A stretch of 64,000 nt of DNA from Streptomyces justiciae (GTDB lineage: Bacteria; Actinomycetota; Actinomycetes; Streptomycetales; Streptomycetaceae). Every line of letters starts with the position of its first letter. Position 1 is the first letter of the stretch. The position numbers and the translations under genes were made by a program. Below the pieces are notes generated by a model. The model did not search any database and was not told the DNA's origin. It was given only the letters and a program-made list of their open reading frames with translations. The stretch is taken from contig NZ_JADDXU010000024.1 of the NCBI RefSeq assembly GCF_015163075.1, positions 1 through 64,000 on the forward strand, written 5' to 3'. Of this stretch, positions 1-8,563 are shown piece by piece.

Positions 1-45
1 CGGGCCATGAGGGGAGGTGTTGTCAGAGGTGGTTACGTCGTCCAC
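1..45 (-). CDS. N-terminus of an unidentified protein (runs off the window)
   Basis: The first 15 codons of a minus-strand gene are visible, reading VDDVTTSDNTSPHGP before the sequence ends. The start is a GTG at 45..43 preceded by CCCAGGAGTACGCC, that is AGGAG six bases upstream. It begins 90 bp after the stop of the glycerol facilitator gene and in the same direction, so the two are probably co-transcribed. In many bacteria the gene after glpF is a glycerol kinase, but 15 residues are too few to say so here. Confidence 0.55.
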   Translation of the reverse strand, partial: MDDVTTSDNTSPHGP

Positions 46-134
46 GGCGTACTCCTGGGGTTGCGGGCGGGTGGCGTCGGTGTGCGGCGTCGCGGGGCGA
101 GCGGCTGCGGCGGTCACCCGGCACCGCTGTCGTG

Positions 135-911
135 TCAGGTGAAGGCGAGCTCGTAGAGGCCCGCCGCGCAGGCCCCGCCCGCCAGCGGCCCGACGACCGG
201 AATCCAGGCGTAACTCCAGTCCGAGCCGCCCTTGTTGGGCATCGGGAGCAGGGCGTGCGCGATGCGCGGACCGAGGTCACGGGCGGGGTTGATGGCGTAT
301 CCGGTCGGCCCGCCGAGGGAGAGGCCGATACCGACCACCACGAAGGCGGTGATCAGGGCGCCCAGCGCGCCCAGGCCCTTGCCCTCGTCGTTCAGGCCCT
401 GCGTGAGGACGGCCAGCACCAGGACGAAGGTGCCGATGATCTCGGTGGCGAGGTTCTGCCACACATTGCGGATCTGTGGTCCGGTGGAGAACACCCCGAG
501 GACCGGCCCCGGACCTTCGACCGCGGCGGCGGGCCGCTGTCGCGCCTCGGTGACCAGTATCTCGTCGCGCAGGTGCGCGGAGAAGTGACCGTAGTAGGCG
601 ATCCACACCAGGACGGCGCCGAGGAAGGCGCCGAGGAACTGGCCCGCCAGGTAGACGGGGACATCGCTCCAGGCGCTGTCCTTGATCGCGATGCCGAGGG
701 TGACCGCCGGGTTCAGGTGTGCCCCGGACAGTGGTGCGGCGATGTACACCGCGGTCATCACGGCGAAGCCCCAGCCGAAGGCGATGGCGACCCAGCCGGC
801 GGCGTGGGCCTTGGACTGCTTCAGTACGACTGCGGCGACCACGCCACCGCCCAGCAGGATGAGGACGGCGGTACCGATGGTCTCGCCGAGGAAGATGTCG
901 GAGCTGGACAC
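135..911 (-). CDS. glpF: MIP family channel, glycerol facilitator (aquaglyceroporin)
   Basis: Integral membrane channel of the major intrinsic protein family, 258 residues, the usual length. Both half-helix NPA boxes are present: GAHLNPAVTLG near residue 66 and GYAINPARDLGPR near 207. The Asp after the second NPAR is the usual mark of glycerol-conducting members rather than strict water channels, so the likely role is facilitated uptake of glycerol or similar small polyols. The start is GTG at 911 with GGAGG seven bases upstream. Another gene starts 90 bp downstream on the same strand. The family assignment is firm; the substrate is inferred from the NPARD signature only. Confidence 0.92.
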   Translation of the reverse strand: MSSSDIFLGETIGTAVLILLGGGVVAAVVLKQSKAHAAGWVAIAFGWGFAVMTAVYIAAPLSGAHLNPAVTLGIAIKDSAWSDVPVYLAGQFLGAFLGAVLVWIAYYGHFSAHLRDEILVTEARQRPAAAVEGPGPVLGVFSTGPQIRNVWQNLATEIIGTFVLVLAVLTQGLNDEGKGLGALGALITAFVVVGIGLSLGGPTGYAINPARDLGPRIAHALLPMPNKGGSDWSYAWIPVVGPLAGGACAAGLYELAFT

Positions 912-967
912 GTTGAGTCCTCCGGTCTCGCACTACAGAGAGTGTCTCGGGCGTTGCCGCCGTGCGG

Positions 968-1570
968 TTAGCCGCGCAACCGCGTCGCGATGTCGGCGAG
1001 GTGCCGGCCCTGGTAGCGGGCCGCCTTGAGGGTCGGCTCGTCCGGTCCCTCGCCGCCGCTGCTCGGCCAGCTGGTGCCGTAGGGGTTGCCGCCTGCCTCG
1101 TACAGGAGCGGATCGGTGTAGCCGGGCGGCACGATGAGGCAACCCCAGTGGTAGAACACGTTGTTGAGCGCGAGGATGGTCGACTCCTGGCCGCCGTGCC
1201 GGTTCATCGCCGAGGTGAAGCTGGTGGCGGGCTTGTTGTGGAACACCCCGCTCTGCCAGATGCCGCCGGTGGTGTCGAGGAACTGCTTCAGCTGGGCGGC
1301 GACGTTGCCGAACCGGGTGGGGGTGCCGAACGCGTACGCCGTGGCCCACTCCAGATCCTCCAGAGTCGCCTCCGGCACCTGGCTTCGGGTGGCACTGACA
1401 TGGGCCCGCCAGGCCGGGTTGGAGTCGATCGCGGTGTCCGGCGCGAGTTCCGCTACGCGCCGCAGGCGCACCTCCGCGCCCTGGGCGGCAGCACCGTCGG
1501 CTACCGCTGAGGCCAGTGCGTGCACGTTTCCCGTCGCACTGTAGTAAACGACTGCTACACGGACGCCCAT
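968..1570 (-). CDS. wrbA: NAD(P)H:quinone oxidoreductase, WrbA type
   Basis: A 200-residue flavodoxin-fold protein. The N-terminal strand and FMN phosphate loop read VAVVYYSATGNVHALA. GTPTRFGNVAAQLKQFLD (about 97-114) is a WrbA hallmark, and the C-terminal half has the second flavin loop around NPYGTSW. WrbA proteins use FMN for two-electron reduction of quinones, which avoids semiquinone radicals, and act as cytosolic tetramers. The start is ATG at 1570 with GGAG eight bases upstream. The gene lies among other quinone and flavin redox genes, which suits a role in electrophile or oxidative stress. Confidence 0.93.
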   Translation of the reverse strand: MGVRVAVVYYSATGNVHALASAVADGAAAQGAEVRLRRVAELAPDTAIDSNPAWRAHVSATRSQVPEATLEDLEWATAYAFGTPTRFGNVAAQLKQFLDTTGGIWQSGVFHNKPATSFTSAMNRHGGQESTILALNNVFYHWGCLIVPPGYTDPLLYEAGGNPYGTSWPSSGGEGPDEPTLKAARYQGRHLADIATRLRG

Positions 1571-1655
1571 GGGACGGCTCCTTCGCTTGTTCTCGCTGTT
1601 CGGTCGGTGGATGTGTGTAGGTGTGATCGTCCGGGGACCCGCACAACTCGTCGTG

Positions 1656-2282
1656 TCAGGAGGCGAGTCGAGGGTCAGGCGACCGTGACGCCGAGAGGGT
1701 GAGCAGCAACCGTGTGCGTTCCCACACGGTGACCGCCCGCCGAACCGGGATCCGCCAGGAGACGCCCCAGTCCGCCGGATCGAACTCGGTCGTCAGGGAA
1801 AGGCGCAGGCGTGCCCCCATGGCGTCGGAGCCGGCCTCGTCGAGCCGGAACGACGCCTGTACGGGGAGCTCCAGGTCCTTGATGAACAAGTGTCCGCGGG
1901 CACGGCGCCGAGCGGTTCCGCCACTGTTGCCGAAGTGTTCGAAGCGGCAACTCAGCATGGGGAACACGGCGGAGTCCAGGACATCGGGCCCGGTGAGGAC
2001 ACGGTCGCGGCGCGCTGTGGCGGAACGCAGGCTGCCGGTGTGCGCGCACACGTACACGCCGATCCCCCCGGACGCGGCCCCGTCGACGTGGATCCGACCG
2101 GCGAAGTCCGTGAACTCTCCCGGGCCTCCGCGGCTCCAGGGGAGCGGGGAGCGCAGTTCGACGCGGCTGTGCCGTCGGTCGATGTCGTAGCAGCCGGGTG
2201 GCGTGCGCGGCCCTGCCGTACGGACGAATGACTCTGGTTCTGTCAGTGGCATGAAACCCGGTTCCCTCCCGTGCCTCGGCAC
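1656..2282 (-). CDS. YceI family protein
   Basis: About 208 residues with YceI layout: an N-terminal strand CYDIDRRHSRVEL, then GRIHVDGAASGGIGVYVCAHTGSL, a middle DVLDSAVFPMLSCRFEHF and a C-terminal ELPVQASF strand. YceI proteins are lipocalin-like barrels that bind isoprenoid-type lipids. No signal peptide is evident, so this copy looks cytosolic, as is common in actinobacteria. The GTG at 2282 is preceded by GGAGAAGGAG; an ATG at 2252 with GGGAGG upstream is a shorter alternative. It is divergent from the NADH dehydrogenase gene across about 216 bp that must hold both promoters. The specific ligand is unknown. Confidence 0.8.
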   Translation of the reverse strand: MPRHGREPGFMPLTEPESFVRTAGPRTPPGCYDIDRRHSRVELRSPLPWSRGGPGEFTDFAGRIHVDGAASGGIGVYVCAHTGSLRSATARRDRVLTGPDVLDSAVFPMLSCRFEHFGNSGGTARRRARGHLFIKDLELPVQASFRLDEAGSDAMGARLRLSLTTEFDPADWGVSWRIPVRRAVTVWERTRLLLTLSASRSPDPRLAS

Positions 2283-2498
2283 GCGCTCCTTCTCCGGAGA
2301 CAGGGCCCGACCCGTCGGCGCGGCAGGCCACGCGTTCTCGGGAATTCGTCACCGGTTGTCCTGAAAGACCGGAGTCGGCTCGGTCGTGTGACAAGGTGTG
2401 GACGATCGACGACGCCGCATCTGTCACAGACAACCCTCGCGACCGGTCTGCATATGTGTTCCAGGAGCAGCAGAAAGTCGCGTCGGATAGAGGACAAC

Positions 2499-3857
2499 GT
2501 GCGTGAGATCGTGATCGTCGGCGGTGGCTACGCCGGCTTCTACACGGCCCGGGGACTGGAGAAGAGACTGCGTCGGGGCGAGGCCCGGGTGACGGTGGTC
2601 GACCCACGCCCCTACATGACGTACCAGCCCTTCCTGCCGGAGGTGGTGGCGGGCTCCGTCGAGGCCCGGCACGCCGCGGTGTCCCTGCGCCGGCATCTGC
2701 GCCGCACCCGCGTGCTCGCCGGGGCGGTGACGACGATCAGCAGTGCCGACCGGACCCTCACCGTCCGGCCGGCGCGCGGGCCCGACTACCAACTGCGCTA
2801 CGACATCCTGGTGGTCACCGCGGGCGCGGTCACCCGCGTCTTCCCCATCCCCGGCCTGGACGACCAGGCCTTCGGTCTCAAACACGTCGAGGAGGCCGTC
2901 GCCATCCGGGACCGGCTGCTCACCTCGTTCGACCGGGCGGCCTCACTGCCGCACGGACCTGAGCGCCAGAAGCTGCTCACGGTCACTTTCGTCGGCGGCG
3001 GATTCTCGGGGGTCGAAGGCTTCGGGGAGTTGCTCGCGCTGGCGACGGCGCTGCTCAAGCGCTATCCGGAGATCGGCTTCGAGGAGCTCTCCTTCCACCT
3101 GGTGGAGGCCCGCGACCGCATCCTCCCCGAGGTGAGCGACGCCCCCGGTGCCTGGGTGGTCCGCTCCCTGGAGCGCCGCGGTGCCCACGTTCACCTGAAC
3201 ACCCAGCTGGTGGCCGCGGAGGACGGTCACGTCGTGCTGTCCAGCGGGAAGGAGTTCGACTCGGGACTGATCGTGTGGGCGGCCGGCAACGCCTCCAACC
3301 CGGTCGTCCAACGCCACACCGACCTGCCGATCGACGAGCGGGGCCTGATCGTCGTACGGCCTGACCTCCGGGTCGGCACGGAGGCGGAGCCCGTCCCGGA
3401 CGTGTGGGCCGCCGGCGACGACGCGGCCGTACCGGACCTGGCCGCCGCGCCGGGAGCGCGCACCGTGCCCAACGCGCAGCACGCGGTGCGCCAGGGCAGG
3501 CTCCTGGCGAAGAACATCGTCGCCTCCCTGTGCGGGCGGCGGACGAAGGACTACCTCCACCACAGCCTTGGCGTCGTGGCCACACTGGGGCTGGGCCGCG
3601 GCATCTTCCAGTACCGGCGCCTGGTGATCAAGGGCTTCCCGGCCTGGCTCATGCACCGTGGCTACCACGTGCTCGCCGTGCCGACATGGGAGCGGAAGAC
3701 GCGCGTGCTGGCGGTCTGGACAACGGCCGCCCTCTACGGAAGGGACATCGTCTCGCTGGCCTCGGTGCAGCACCCTCGGGACGCGTTCGTCTCGCGGGGA
3801 AACCCTCGGGACGGCGAAGTGACCGCGGGCGCGCCGAGTTCGGGCCCGCGCCCGTGA
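2499..3857 (+). CDS. ndh: Type II NADH dehydrogenase (NAD(P)/FAD-dependent oxidoreductase)
   Basis: A 452-residue single-subunit, non-proton-pumping NADH:quinone reductase. The N-terminal FAD-binding fold begins at once with REIVIVGGGYAGFYTARGLE. The second, NADH-binding fold reads VTFVGGGFSGVEGFGEL about 165 residues in. The late FAD contact VWAAGDDAAVPD and the pyridine-reductase tail AWLMHRGYH are present. The GTG at 2499 is chosen because AGAGGA lies four bases upstream and the Rossmann fold starts right after it; longer in-frame starts would add a low-complexity tail. The enzyme sits on the inner face of the membrane and passes electrons to menaquinone. Confidence 0.88.
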   Translation: MREIVIVGGGYAGFYTARGLEKRLRRGEARVTVVDPRPYMTYQPFLPEVVAGSVEARHAAVSLRRHLRRTRVLAGAVTTISSADRTLTVRPARGPDYQLRYDILVVTAGAVTRVFPIPGLDDQAFGLKHVEEAVAIRDRLLTSFDRAASLPHGPERQKLLTVTFVGGGFSGVEGFGELLALATALLKRYPEIGFEELSFHLVEARDRILPEVSDAPGAWVVRSLERRGAHVHLNTQLVAAEDGHVVLSSGKEFDSGLIVWAAGNASNPVVQRHTDLPIDERGLIVVRPDLRVGTEAEPVPDVWAAGDDAAVPDLAAAPGARTVPNAQHAVRQGRLLAKNIVASLCGRRTKDYLHHSLGVVATLGLGRGIFQYRRLVIKGFPAWLMHRGYHVLAVPTWERKTRVLAVWTTAALYGRDIVSLASVQHPRDAFVSRGNPRDGEVTAGAPSSGPRP

Positions 3858-3866
3858 GGTACGGCT

Positions 3867-4100
3867 GAGCAGCTGTCGGAGCCCCCGTCCCGAGCGGCAG
3901 GCGACGCCCTGCTGGTCGCCGCACGGGCAATCTGGAACGAGGTGAACGGACGGATGATCGACGACTTCGTGGGCCGGGAGGCGGAGCCGGCCCGGCTGTC
4001 GGTGATGGTGCGGGAGATCGAATCGCGCACCGGCGGTCAGCAGCCGGTCATAGTGGTGTCGGGCGCACCGGGCGTCGGCAAGACGACCTTCGCCCCGCGC
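3867..4100 (+). pseudogene. Fragment of an NB-ARC/STAND-type regulator (P-loop piece)
   Basis: An open stretch without its own start reads through DALLVAARAIWNEV, then DDFVGREAEPARL and VVSGAPGVGKTTFA, a typical Walker A of AfsR/SARP-like or LuxR-type STAND ATPases, preceded by the usual FVGRE box. About 15 bases after the P-loop the homology-like pattern stops and the frame runs into unrelated sequence ending near 4211. Only about 75 residues of a protein that is normally 600-1000 long remain, so this is a relic, probably of a deletion that also set the left border of the hydrolase gene. Confidence 0.7.
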
Positions 4101-4281
4101 GTCGCTCCACACGGTGTTACCCCTTGGGGCATCAGTGGCAAACAGTGTTCGTGTCGGGTCCGGTGCGCAGCGTATGGTTGTTGTCGGCAGCATTCCCGGC
4201 TACCGCGATGACGATGACGTGTCTAGCGATGTTCTGACTGCCGCTCCGGTAGACGTTTCCGTCACGAAGGAACCCACACTC

Positions 4282-5010
4282 ATGCCTGCGATTCTGATCC
4301 ATGGTGTTCCGGACACTCACCGTGTCTGGGACGGCGTTCGACAGCACCTGTCCCGCACCGATGTGGAGGCCTGGGATCTGCCCGGGTTCGGTGCCGCGCG
4401 TCCCGAAGGCTTCGGTTCCTCCAAGGACGAGTACGTCCAGTGGCTCATCGCGCGACTCGAGGAGATCGGTGAGCCGGTGGACCTGGTCGGTCACGACTGG
4501 GGGTGCATCCTCACCGCGCGCGTGGCCTCCCTGCGGCCCGATCTGATCCGCACCTGGGCGGGCGGCAACGGGCCGGTCAGCGCGGCGTACGTGTGGCATC
4601 CGCTCGCGAAGATCTGGCAGGACGCCGACCAGGGCGACGCGTTCATGGCGGGGCTCGACGTGCCGTCGCTCGTCGAACTGGTGCGGAGCTTCGACGTGGC
4701 CGAGGAGGCGGCGCGGGAGACGGCCCGTCACCTGGACGACGAGATGAAGGACAGCATCCTCAAGCTCTACCGTTCCGCCCTGACGGTGGGCGCCGAGTGG
4801 GAACCGGATCTGGCCAAGGTGACGGCACCGGGCCTGGTCTTCTGGGGCAAGCTCGACCCCGCCTGCCAGGTCGAGTTCGCGGACCGGCTGGGGGCCGCGA
4901 TCAACGCCCGGGTTCTGCACCTCGACTGCAACCACTGGACCGTCCTCGATCGCCCCGCGGAGGTCGCGGCCGCCCTGGAAGAGCACTGGGCCGGCACCGG
5001 CAGCCACTGA
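4282..5010 (+). CDS. Alpha/beta hydrolase with Asp nucleophile
   Basis: A 242-residue alpha/beta hydrolase. The oxyanion motif HGVPDTHRVWD starts at residue 7 and the nucleophile elbow reads VGHDWGC, with Asp where esterases have Ser. That GHDWG elbow is used by haloalkane dehalogenases and epoxide hydrolases. The acid is likely the Asp in WGKLDPACQ and the base the His in CNHWTVLDRP. The ATG at 4282 is chosen because the fold starts there and GAAGG lies 11 bases upstream; the frame also continues further 5-prime without a conserved pattern. A hairpin terminator follows at 5023. Dehalogenase or epoxide hydrolase activity is a family inference. Confidence 0.85.
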   Translation: MPAILIHGVPDTHRVWDGVRQHLSRTDVEAWDLPGFGAARPEGFGSSKDEYVQWLIARLEEIGEPVDLVGHDWGCILTARVASLRPDLIRTWAGGNGPVSAAYVWHPLAKIWQDADQGDAFMAGLDVPSLVELVRSFDVAEEAARETARHLDDEMKDSILKLYRSALTVGAEWEPDLAKVTAPGLVFWGKLDPACQVEFADRLGAAINARVLHLDCNHWTVLDRPAEVAAALEEHWAGTGSH

Positions 5011-5022
5011 GTCGCCCCCGGC

Positions 5023-5059
5023 GGCGTCGGTGCGGCGCTTTGGACGCCGCACCGACGCC
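5023..5059 (+). terminator. Hairpin after the alpha/beta hydrolase gene
   Basis: A perfect 15-bp inverted repeat (5023-5037 and 5045-5059) with a 7-nt loop starts 13 bases after the hydrolase stop codon. It has no clear U tract, which is common for Streptomyces terminators. Confidence 0.75.
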
Positions 5060-5228
5060 ACGGGCGAGACGTCGGCCGAGTCCTGTCCGGTGACGGACAT
5101 CGCGTCACCGCAGGCGTCACACGCTCTGGCTGGACGATCGGACAAGCATGCCGGACGAGAGAGCATTCATTGTCCGCCCTCCTCTTCCTACCGTGGAGTC
5201 GCACGCTCGAAGAGACAGGAAGCACAAC

Positions 5229-6185
5229 ATGACCACATCCCGTGTGACCACACCGTTTCACTCTCACGCGACCACGCACGAGGTGATCGATGGTGTCGAC
5301 CTCTCCGGACGGCGCGCCGTCGTCACCGGCGGGGCGTCGGGCATCGGTGTGGAGACCGTCCTCGCGCTGGCGGGCGCTGGCGCCGAGGTCACGGTGGCCG
5401 TTCGTGACACCGCCGCGGCCGAGGCGCTGCGGGCGGAATGGGCCGGGAAGAGTGCCCGGGGCGAGATCCGTGTGGAGGAGTTGGACCTGGCGGACCTCCG
5501 CTCGGTGGAAGCGTTCGGCAAGCGCTGGGACGGTCCTCTGGACATCCTGGTCGCGAACGCCGGGGTGATGGCCATCCCGACGCGCCAGGTCACCGAGGAG
5601 GGGTGGGAACTCCAGCTGGCGACCAACTTCCTCGGTCACTTCGCCCTCGCGACCCAGCTGCACGCGAACCTCGCCGCCTCCCGATCGGCTCGGCTGGTTG
5701 TGGTGAGCTCCGGCGCTCACCGCACCGCTCCGTTCGACTTCGAGGACCCCCAGTTCGAGAAGCGTCCCTACGACCGCTGGGCGGCCTACGGGCAGTCCAA
5801 GACCGCGGACGTCCTGCTCGCCGCCGGCGCCCGGCGCTGGGCCGGTGACGGCATCACCGCCAACGCGCTGAATCCCGGTTGGATCAGCACCAACCTTCAG
5901 CGCCACGTCGACGAAGAGACCATGCGGGCCATGGGTGCCATCGACGAGAACGGCGAGATCATCAAGACCTCCTATTACAAGACACCTGAGGAGGGTGCCG
6001 CCACTTCGGTGCTGCTGGCCGCGTCTCCGCTGCTGGAAGGGGGCACGGGCAGGTACTTCGAGGACAACCAGGAGGCCGAGGTGGTCACCGACGCGGACGA
6101 GACGCCGGGCGGCGTCGCCGCGCACGCGGTCGACCCGGAAGCCGCCGACCGGCTGTGGGACCTGGCGTCCGCGGCCCTGCCCTGA
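5229..6185 (+). CDS. Short-chain dehydrogenase/reductase (SDR family)
   Basis: A 318-residue classical SDR with an N-terminal extension of the light-dependent protochlorophyllide-reductase/retinol-dehydrogenase-like type. The cofactor loop is VVTGGASGIGVETV (about 31-44), the NAG box VANAGVM, the catalytic Ser lies in VVVSSGAH and the Tyr/Lys pair in AAYGQSKTA. The ATG at 5229 has AGGAAG upstream. It resembles the second SDR at 12249-13172 along its whole length (start FHSHATTHEVIDGVDL against FDRHSTASQVIEGVDL), so the two are paralogues. The substrate is unknown. The gene faces the azoreductase gene, with 235 bp between the stops. Confidence 0.9.
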   Translation: MTTSRVTTPFHSHATTHEVIDGVDLSGRRAVVTGGASGIGVETVLALAGAGAEVTVAVRDTAAAEALRAEWAGKSARGEIRVEELDLADLRSVEAFGKRWDGPLDILVANAGVMAIPTRQVTEEGWELQLATNFLGHFALATQLHANLAASRSARLVVVSSGAHRTAPFDFEDPQFEKRPYDRWAAYGQSKTADVLLAAGARRWAGDGITANALNPGWISTNLQRHVDEETMRAMGAIDENGEIIKTSYYKTPEEGAATSVLLAASPLLEGGTGRYFEDNQEAEVVTDADETPGGVAAHAVDPEAADRLWDLASAALP

Positions 6186-6420
6186 TCGCCGACGGCGCGG
6201 TGAAGAGGGCGAAGTCGTCGACGAGCCGCCGTACAACGGCTACGGCGTCGGCGCGGGACGCGCACTGATCCCGCCCTTCTGTCTCCGCACCCCCGCGGGA
6301 CATCCAAAGGCTGTGCGGCCCCGGCCCCCGCCCCCGTCGACGTGTGGACCACGTTCGCTGTCGGGGCGGGAGCTGGGGCCTCATGCAGCAGCGGCGCCCT
6401 CGTGCGCGACCGGCCGCGGC

Positions 6421-7071
6421 TCAGGCGGCGGCACGTCCCGCGAACTCCTTGGCCTTCGCGACCGCTTCCGCCAGGGCCCGGTCGCGGGACTCCTCGTACA
6501 GGGGCACCAGCTCGGCCATGGCGGGGTTGTCCGGAGCCATGGTCAGCTCGGGCACGATGAAGTGCACGTCCAGCTCGAGCATGTCGGCGAGTACCGCCTC
6601 GAGGTAGTTCTGGACGTACTCGTAGGGCTCCTTGGGGGTGCCGGGGGCGTAGGAGCCGCCACGGCTGGCCACCACGACGGTCGGTGTGCCCTTGGCCGAG
6701 GGAGCGGCACCGGCCGTCCGCCCGAAGAGGATGACGTTGTCCAGCCACGCCTTCAGCGTGGACGGGATCGAGTAGTTGTACATCGGCGCCCCGATCAGGA
6801 CGGCGTCGGCCTGCTCCAGTTCCTCGATGAGCGCGGCCCGCGCCGCGAAGGCGGCCGCCTGATCGGTGCTGTGGTCCTGCGAGGGCAGGAAGCCGGCCGT
6901 GTGGGCGGCCGCGTCGATGTGCGGGACGGGCGTGCGGGACAGGTCGCGGTAGACGACCTCACCCCCAGGGTGCTGCTCCTGCCAGGCGTCGCGAAACGCC
7001 TTGGTCGCCGAGCGGGACGCGGAATCCTCTCCGGCGAAGATGGAGGAATCGATGTGCAGCAGCGTGGCCAT
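6421..7071 (-). CDS. azoR: FMN-dependent NADH-azoreductase (AzoR type)
   Basis: A 216-residue flavodoxin-like protein. LLHIDSSIFAGEDSASRSATKAF gives the FMN phosphate loop with its Ser-rich turn, PMYNYSIPSTLKAWLDNV is the conserved AzoR segment, and VVVASRGGSY lines the isoalloxazine ring. AzoR enzymes reduce quinones and azo bonds with NADH by a ping-pong mechanism and protect against thiol-reactive electrophiles. The ATG at 7071 is preferred over the upstream in-frame start at 7092 because GGAG lies nine bases before it. It sits with other flavin oxidoreductases whose shared regulation could involve the HxlR gene downstream. Confidence 0.92.
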   Translation of the reverse strand: MATLLHIDSSIFAGEDSASRSATKAFRDAWQEQHPGGEVVYRDLSRTPVPHIDAAAHTAGFLPSQDHSTDQAAAFAARAALIEELEQADAVLIGAPMYNYSIPSTLKAWLDNVILFGRTAGAAPSAKGTPTVVVASRGGSYAPGTPKEPYEYVQNYLEAVLADMLELDVHFIVPELTMAPDNPAMAELVPLYEESRDRALAEAVAKAKEFAGRAAA

Positions 7072-7261
7072 CAGGGATGTCTCCGTATGCATCGGTCACC
7101 GAACAGCCGGCTCGGTGAGCGGTCGGTTGGATGAGAGGGAAAAGAGGGACGAGCGCGGGACCGGGAGGGCCGGCGCGCTCGCCCGCCGTGCGGCGACGAG
7201 GTCGTCGCCGCACAGGTCTTGGGGCATGGCCGGGCCGTCGGGCCGGCCGGAGGGGCACCCG

Positions 7262-8563
7262 TCAGGGGTGCAGGACCCCGTCGGGGTCGTAGCGCCGCCA
7301 GAGGTCGCGCACCCTGGTTCCGGTCGAGCCCGGGTAGGCACGGTCGCGGGTGACGTCGTCGGGGTGGCTCTCGAAGTTGACGTAGGCGCCGTCGGTATGC
7401 AGAGCGAGGGCCTGCCAGGCCCGGTCCAGGTCGGCCCGGTCGTCCGGCGGGAACATCGAGGCGACGACGAGCGTGCGCTGGTGGCGGTGGGAGTAGGCCG
7501 TCTCGTCCGGGCCGACGTCGTTGACCGCGCCGCCGAGCGAACGCAACTGCAGCAGGGCCGGTGTGGGGCCGGACGCGGTGGCCACGAGGGACTTGGCGGC
7601 GTCCTTCGTCATGCGTGTCAGCAGCCCGTTGGTGGTCACCGACGGCATGCCGCCGGTGTTGGGGTGCAGATGGGCCAGAGGAACGAGCCCTCGGTACGGC
7701 ATGATGCGCGCGTCCTGGACGCTCACGTCGCCGATGCCGAGGAGCGGCTCGACCGAGGACCGCAGTAGGTCGGGATCCTCCGAGGCCACCACGGCGGTGA
7801 TCAACGCGGCCGTGGCCGACGTCCCTCGCGGCACCAGGGTCACCGCGGTGGACAGCGTGCGCGGCGCGGCGGCCATCGTCCGCTCCCAGCGCAGGAGGGT
7901 CTCCCCGGCCGGGTCGACGGCGGCGGCCAGCTGGACGACGCCCACCGAACCGATCTCGGCCGCCTCGATCTCGAAGGCGACGGCGATGCCGGCTCCGGCG
8001 CCCGCTCCGCGCATCACCCAGAAGAGGTCGGGTTCGCGGTCGCGGTCGGCCCGTACGAACCTGCCGTCGGGCAGCACCACTTCCACCGCCCGGACATGGT
8101 CCACGGTGAGCCCGTAGTGCCGCACCAGCCAGCCGACGCCTCCGCCGGTGGCGATGCCGCCCACGCCTACGTTCCCGTGGTCGCCGGAGCTGATGGCGAG
8201 GCCGTGGGGTGCGAGGGCCTGGGCTACCTGCGCCCACCGGGCTCCGGGCCCGACCCGGACCAGGCGGGCGGTCCGGTCGAGCACCTCCACGCCGTTGAGG
8301 GCACTGAGGTCGATGACCATGCCGCCCTCGTTGGTGCTGCGGCCCGACAGCCCGTGTCCACCGCTGCGCACCGAGACGGCCATCCCCTCGCGGCGGGCCA
8401 TCGCCAGGGCCTCCGCCACGTCGCCCGGGTTCTCGGGCAGGGCGACGAGGGCCGGTCGTCCCACTGTCGTGAACGTCGACCGCAGCCTGCCGTAGCGCTG
8501 GTCGTCGGGCGTGACCAGTTTGCCGGTGCGCCCGTCGGCCGCATCGAGGGTGACCGCGTTCAC
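7262..8563 (-). CDS. FAD-linked oxidoreductase (PCMH/BBE type)
   Basis: A 433-residue secondary-metabolite type flavoenzyme. VSVRSGGHGLSG (about 63-74) carries the His that normally bears covalent FAD. IATGGGVGWLVRHYGLTVDHV and DLFWVMRGAGAG follow in PCMH order. The C-terminal YPGSTGTRVRDLWRRYDPDGVLHP is the berberine-bridge region that closes on FAD; the usual final NP is shortened, with the stop right after LHP. The start overlaps the stop of the luciferase-like gene by four bases (ATGA), so the two are translationally coupled. The substrate is unknown; relatives oxidise alcohols, sugars or alkaloid-like compounds with release of peroxide. Confidence 0.9.
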   Translation of the reverse strand: MNAVTLDAADGRTGKLVTPDDQRYGRLRSTFTTVGRPALVALPENPGDVAEALAMARREGMAVSVRSGGHGLSGRSTNEGGMVIDLSALNGVEVLDRTARLVRVGPGARWAQVAQALAPHGLAISSGDHGNVGVGGIATGGGVGWLVRHYGLTVDHVRAVEVVLPDGRFVRADRDREPDLFWVMRGAGAGAGIAVAFEIEAAEIGSVGVVQLAAAVDPAGETLLRWERTMAAAPRTLSTAVTLVPRGTSATAALITAVVASEDPDLLRSSVEPLLGIGDVSVQDARIMPYRGLVPLAHLHPNTGGMPSVTTNGLLTRMTKDAAKSLVATASGPTPALLQLRSLGGAVNDVGPDETAYSHRHQRTLVVASMFPPDDRADLDRAWQALALHTDGAYVNFESHPDDVTRDRAYPGSTGTRVRDLWRRYDPDGVLHP